In this document: positions 20,986 through 21,665 of the stretch, piece by piece
Position numbering within the stretch: position 1 is the stretch's first letter
Layout of the letters: the number at the start of each line of letters is the position of its first letter
Source of the DNA: HGM12587 sp964580255
GTDB taxonomy: Bacteria; Bacillota; Clostridia; Lachnospirales; Lachnospiraceae
Assembly (NCBI GenBank): GCA_964580255.1
Contig: CAZOJX010000023.1
Location: 1 to 21,665, forward strand
Direction of reading: 5' to 3'
DNA: 21,665 nucleotides
The notes under the pieces: generated by a model
Seen by the model: the letters and a program-made list of their open reading frames with translations, nothing else
What the model was told of the DNA's origin: nothing
Databases searched by the model: none
Position numbers and translations under genes: made by a program

Positions 20986-21665
20986 TTATTCTGCTTTTAC
21001 ATCTTTCATAGAGAAGCTGATTCTGCCCATCTTATCTTTTCCAAGGCATACAACTGTCACTACATCGCCAAGTGTCAGAACGTCTTCTACACGATTGATT
21101 CTTTCCTTGGAAATCTTGGAAATGTGAACCATTCCTTCTTTTCCAGGAGCAAATTCAACGAACGCACCGAATTCTTTGATGCTGACTACTTTACCCTTAA
21201 AGATCATACCTTCTTCAAAGTCTGTTGCAATGATCTTCACCATTTCAGCAGCTCTGTCCATATTTGCCTGATCTACGCCGCAGATAGAAACTGCACCGTC
21301 ATCAGTGATATCGATCTTCACGCCTGTCTGTTCGATAATGGTATTAATGGTCTTACCTCTCTGACCAACTACATCACCAATCTTCTGAGGATCGATCTGG
21401 ATCTGAATGATCTTCGGAGCAAGTTCTCCAACAGTTGCTCTCGGTTCAGAGATTGCCGGTTTCATACAGTTATCCATGATGAACAGTCTTGCTTCACGAC
21501 ATCTTGCGATCGCACCTTCTACGATCGGTCTTGTAAGACCATGGATCTTAATATCCATCTGGATTGCTGTAATACCTTCTGTAGTACCGGTTACCTTAAA
21601 GTCCATATCACCGAAGAAGTCTTCCAGACCCTGGATATCTGTTAATAATACATAATCATCATCTG
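20986..21665 (-). CDS. pnp: Polynucleotide phosphorylase, partial (5' part off the right edge)
   Basis: PNPase degrades RNA 3' to 5' by phosphorolysis and is part of RNA turnover complexes. The 226 codons present cover the end of the second RNase PH core (LLTDIQGLEDFFGDMDFKV, then GITAIQMDIKIHGL). The KH domain follows, with the GxxG loop in VVGQRGKTINTIIEQTGVKI, and then the S1 domain (GMIFKGKVVSIKEFGAFVEF, GKEGMVHISKIS, GRISFSMKDV). The frame is open to the window edge, so the visible internal ATG at 21606 is not the start. The protein ends a few residues after S1, without the long charged tail seen in some species. Confidence 0.97.
   Translation of the reverse strand, partial: DDDYVLLTDIQGLEDFFGDMDFKVTGTTEGITAIQMDIKIHGLTRPIVEGAIARCREARLFIMDNCMKPAISEPRATVGELAPKIIQIQIDPQKIGDVVGQRGKTINTIIEQTGVKIDITDDGAVSICGVDQANMDRAAEMVKIIATDFEEGMIFKGKVVSIKEFGAFVEFAPGKEGMVHISKISKERINRVEDVLTLGDVVTVVCLGKDKMGRISFSMKDVKAE

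Noticed and set aside
20905..21645. A 246-codon plus-strand ORF antisense to pnp.
   Set aside because: It is a shadow of the strongly conserved PNPase frame and runs through the pnp terminator.

Overview
This window looks like chromosome from an anaerobic, spore-forming Firmicute, most likely a member of the Lachnospiraceae (class Clostridia). The reasons are the complete spoIIIAA-AH sporulation operon, two oxygen-sensitive glycyl radical enzyme (GRE) systems, a NiaR niacin repressor, a D-lactate dehydrogenase, and protein sequences typical of that group. Family assignments come from motifs I recognise; no database search was run. Nearly everything is on the minus strand. The plus strand carries ldhA, a ZIP metal transporter and one candidate non-coding RNA. 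I saw no IS element, phage gene, CRISPR array, tRNA or rRNA.

Layout, left to right. (1) 1-3534, minus: pyrH-frr-uppS-cdsA-dxr (dxr cut by the left edge), a ribosome-recycling, isoprenoid and envelope-lipid operon with its own sigma-A-type promoter whose -35 overlaps the maf stop codon. (2) 3611-4180: maf. (3) 4254-7585: a radical-SAM activase and a large GRE whose catalytic residues match B12-independent glycerol/1,2-propanediol dehydratase. The pair has its own strong promoter and a terminator. (4) 7793-10914: the pyruvate formate-lyase (PFL) operon. PFL is encoded as two polypeptides: a 706-residue body with the Cys-Cys site but no glycyl radical domain, and a separate 80-residue glycyl radical subunit. 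pflA follows 4 bases later. (5) 11056-11824: a 78-residue unknown protein and the NAD-metabolism repressor NiaR. (6) 12009-13888, plus: ldhA and a compact ZIP transporter. (7) 13922-16063, minus: a secreted NlpC/P60 peptidoglycan hydrolase with a long coiled coil, and a LysR regulator. (8) 16064-16305: an ORF-free region with a strong plus-strand promoter, a 10-bp perfect hairpin and a bidirectional terminator, read here as a candidate small RNA divergent from lysR. (9) 16306-20887: spoIIIAA-AH. (10) 20986 to the right edge: the 3' part of pnp.

The centre of the window handles anaerobic pyruvate and redox flow. PFL makes acetyl-CoA and formate, LDH reoxidises NADH with pyruvate, the GRE dehydratase would make aldehydes that serve as electron acceptors, and NiaR senses niacin and so links to NAD supply. 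The most distinctive observation is the clean gene fission of PFL. The body gene ends in a novel acidic tail, its last codons contain the Shine-Dalgarno of the glycyl radical gene, and no conserved PFL sequence appears to be lost at the junction. Two spaced dyad repeats between niaR and the pflB promoter, and the LysR-divergent RNA candidate, are the next best leads.
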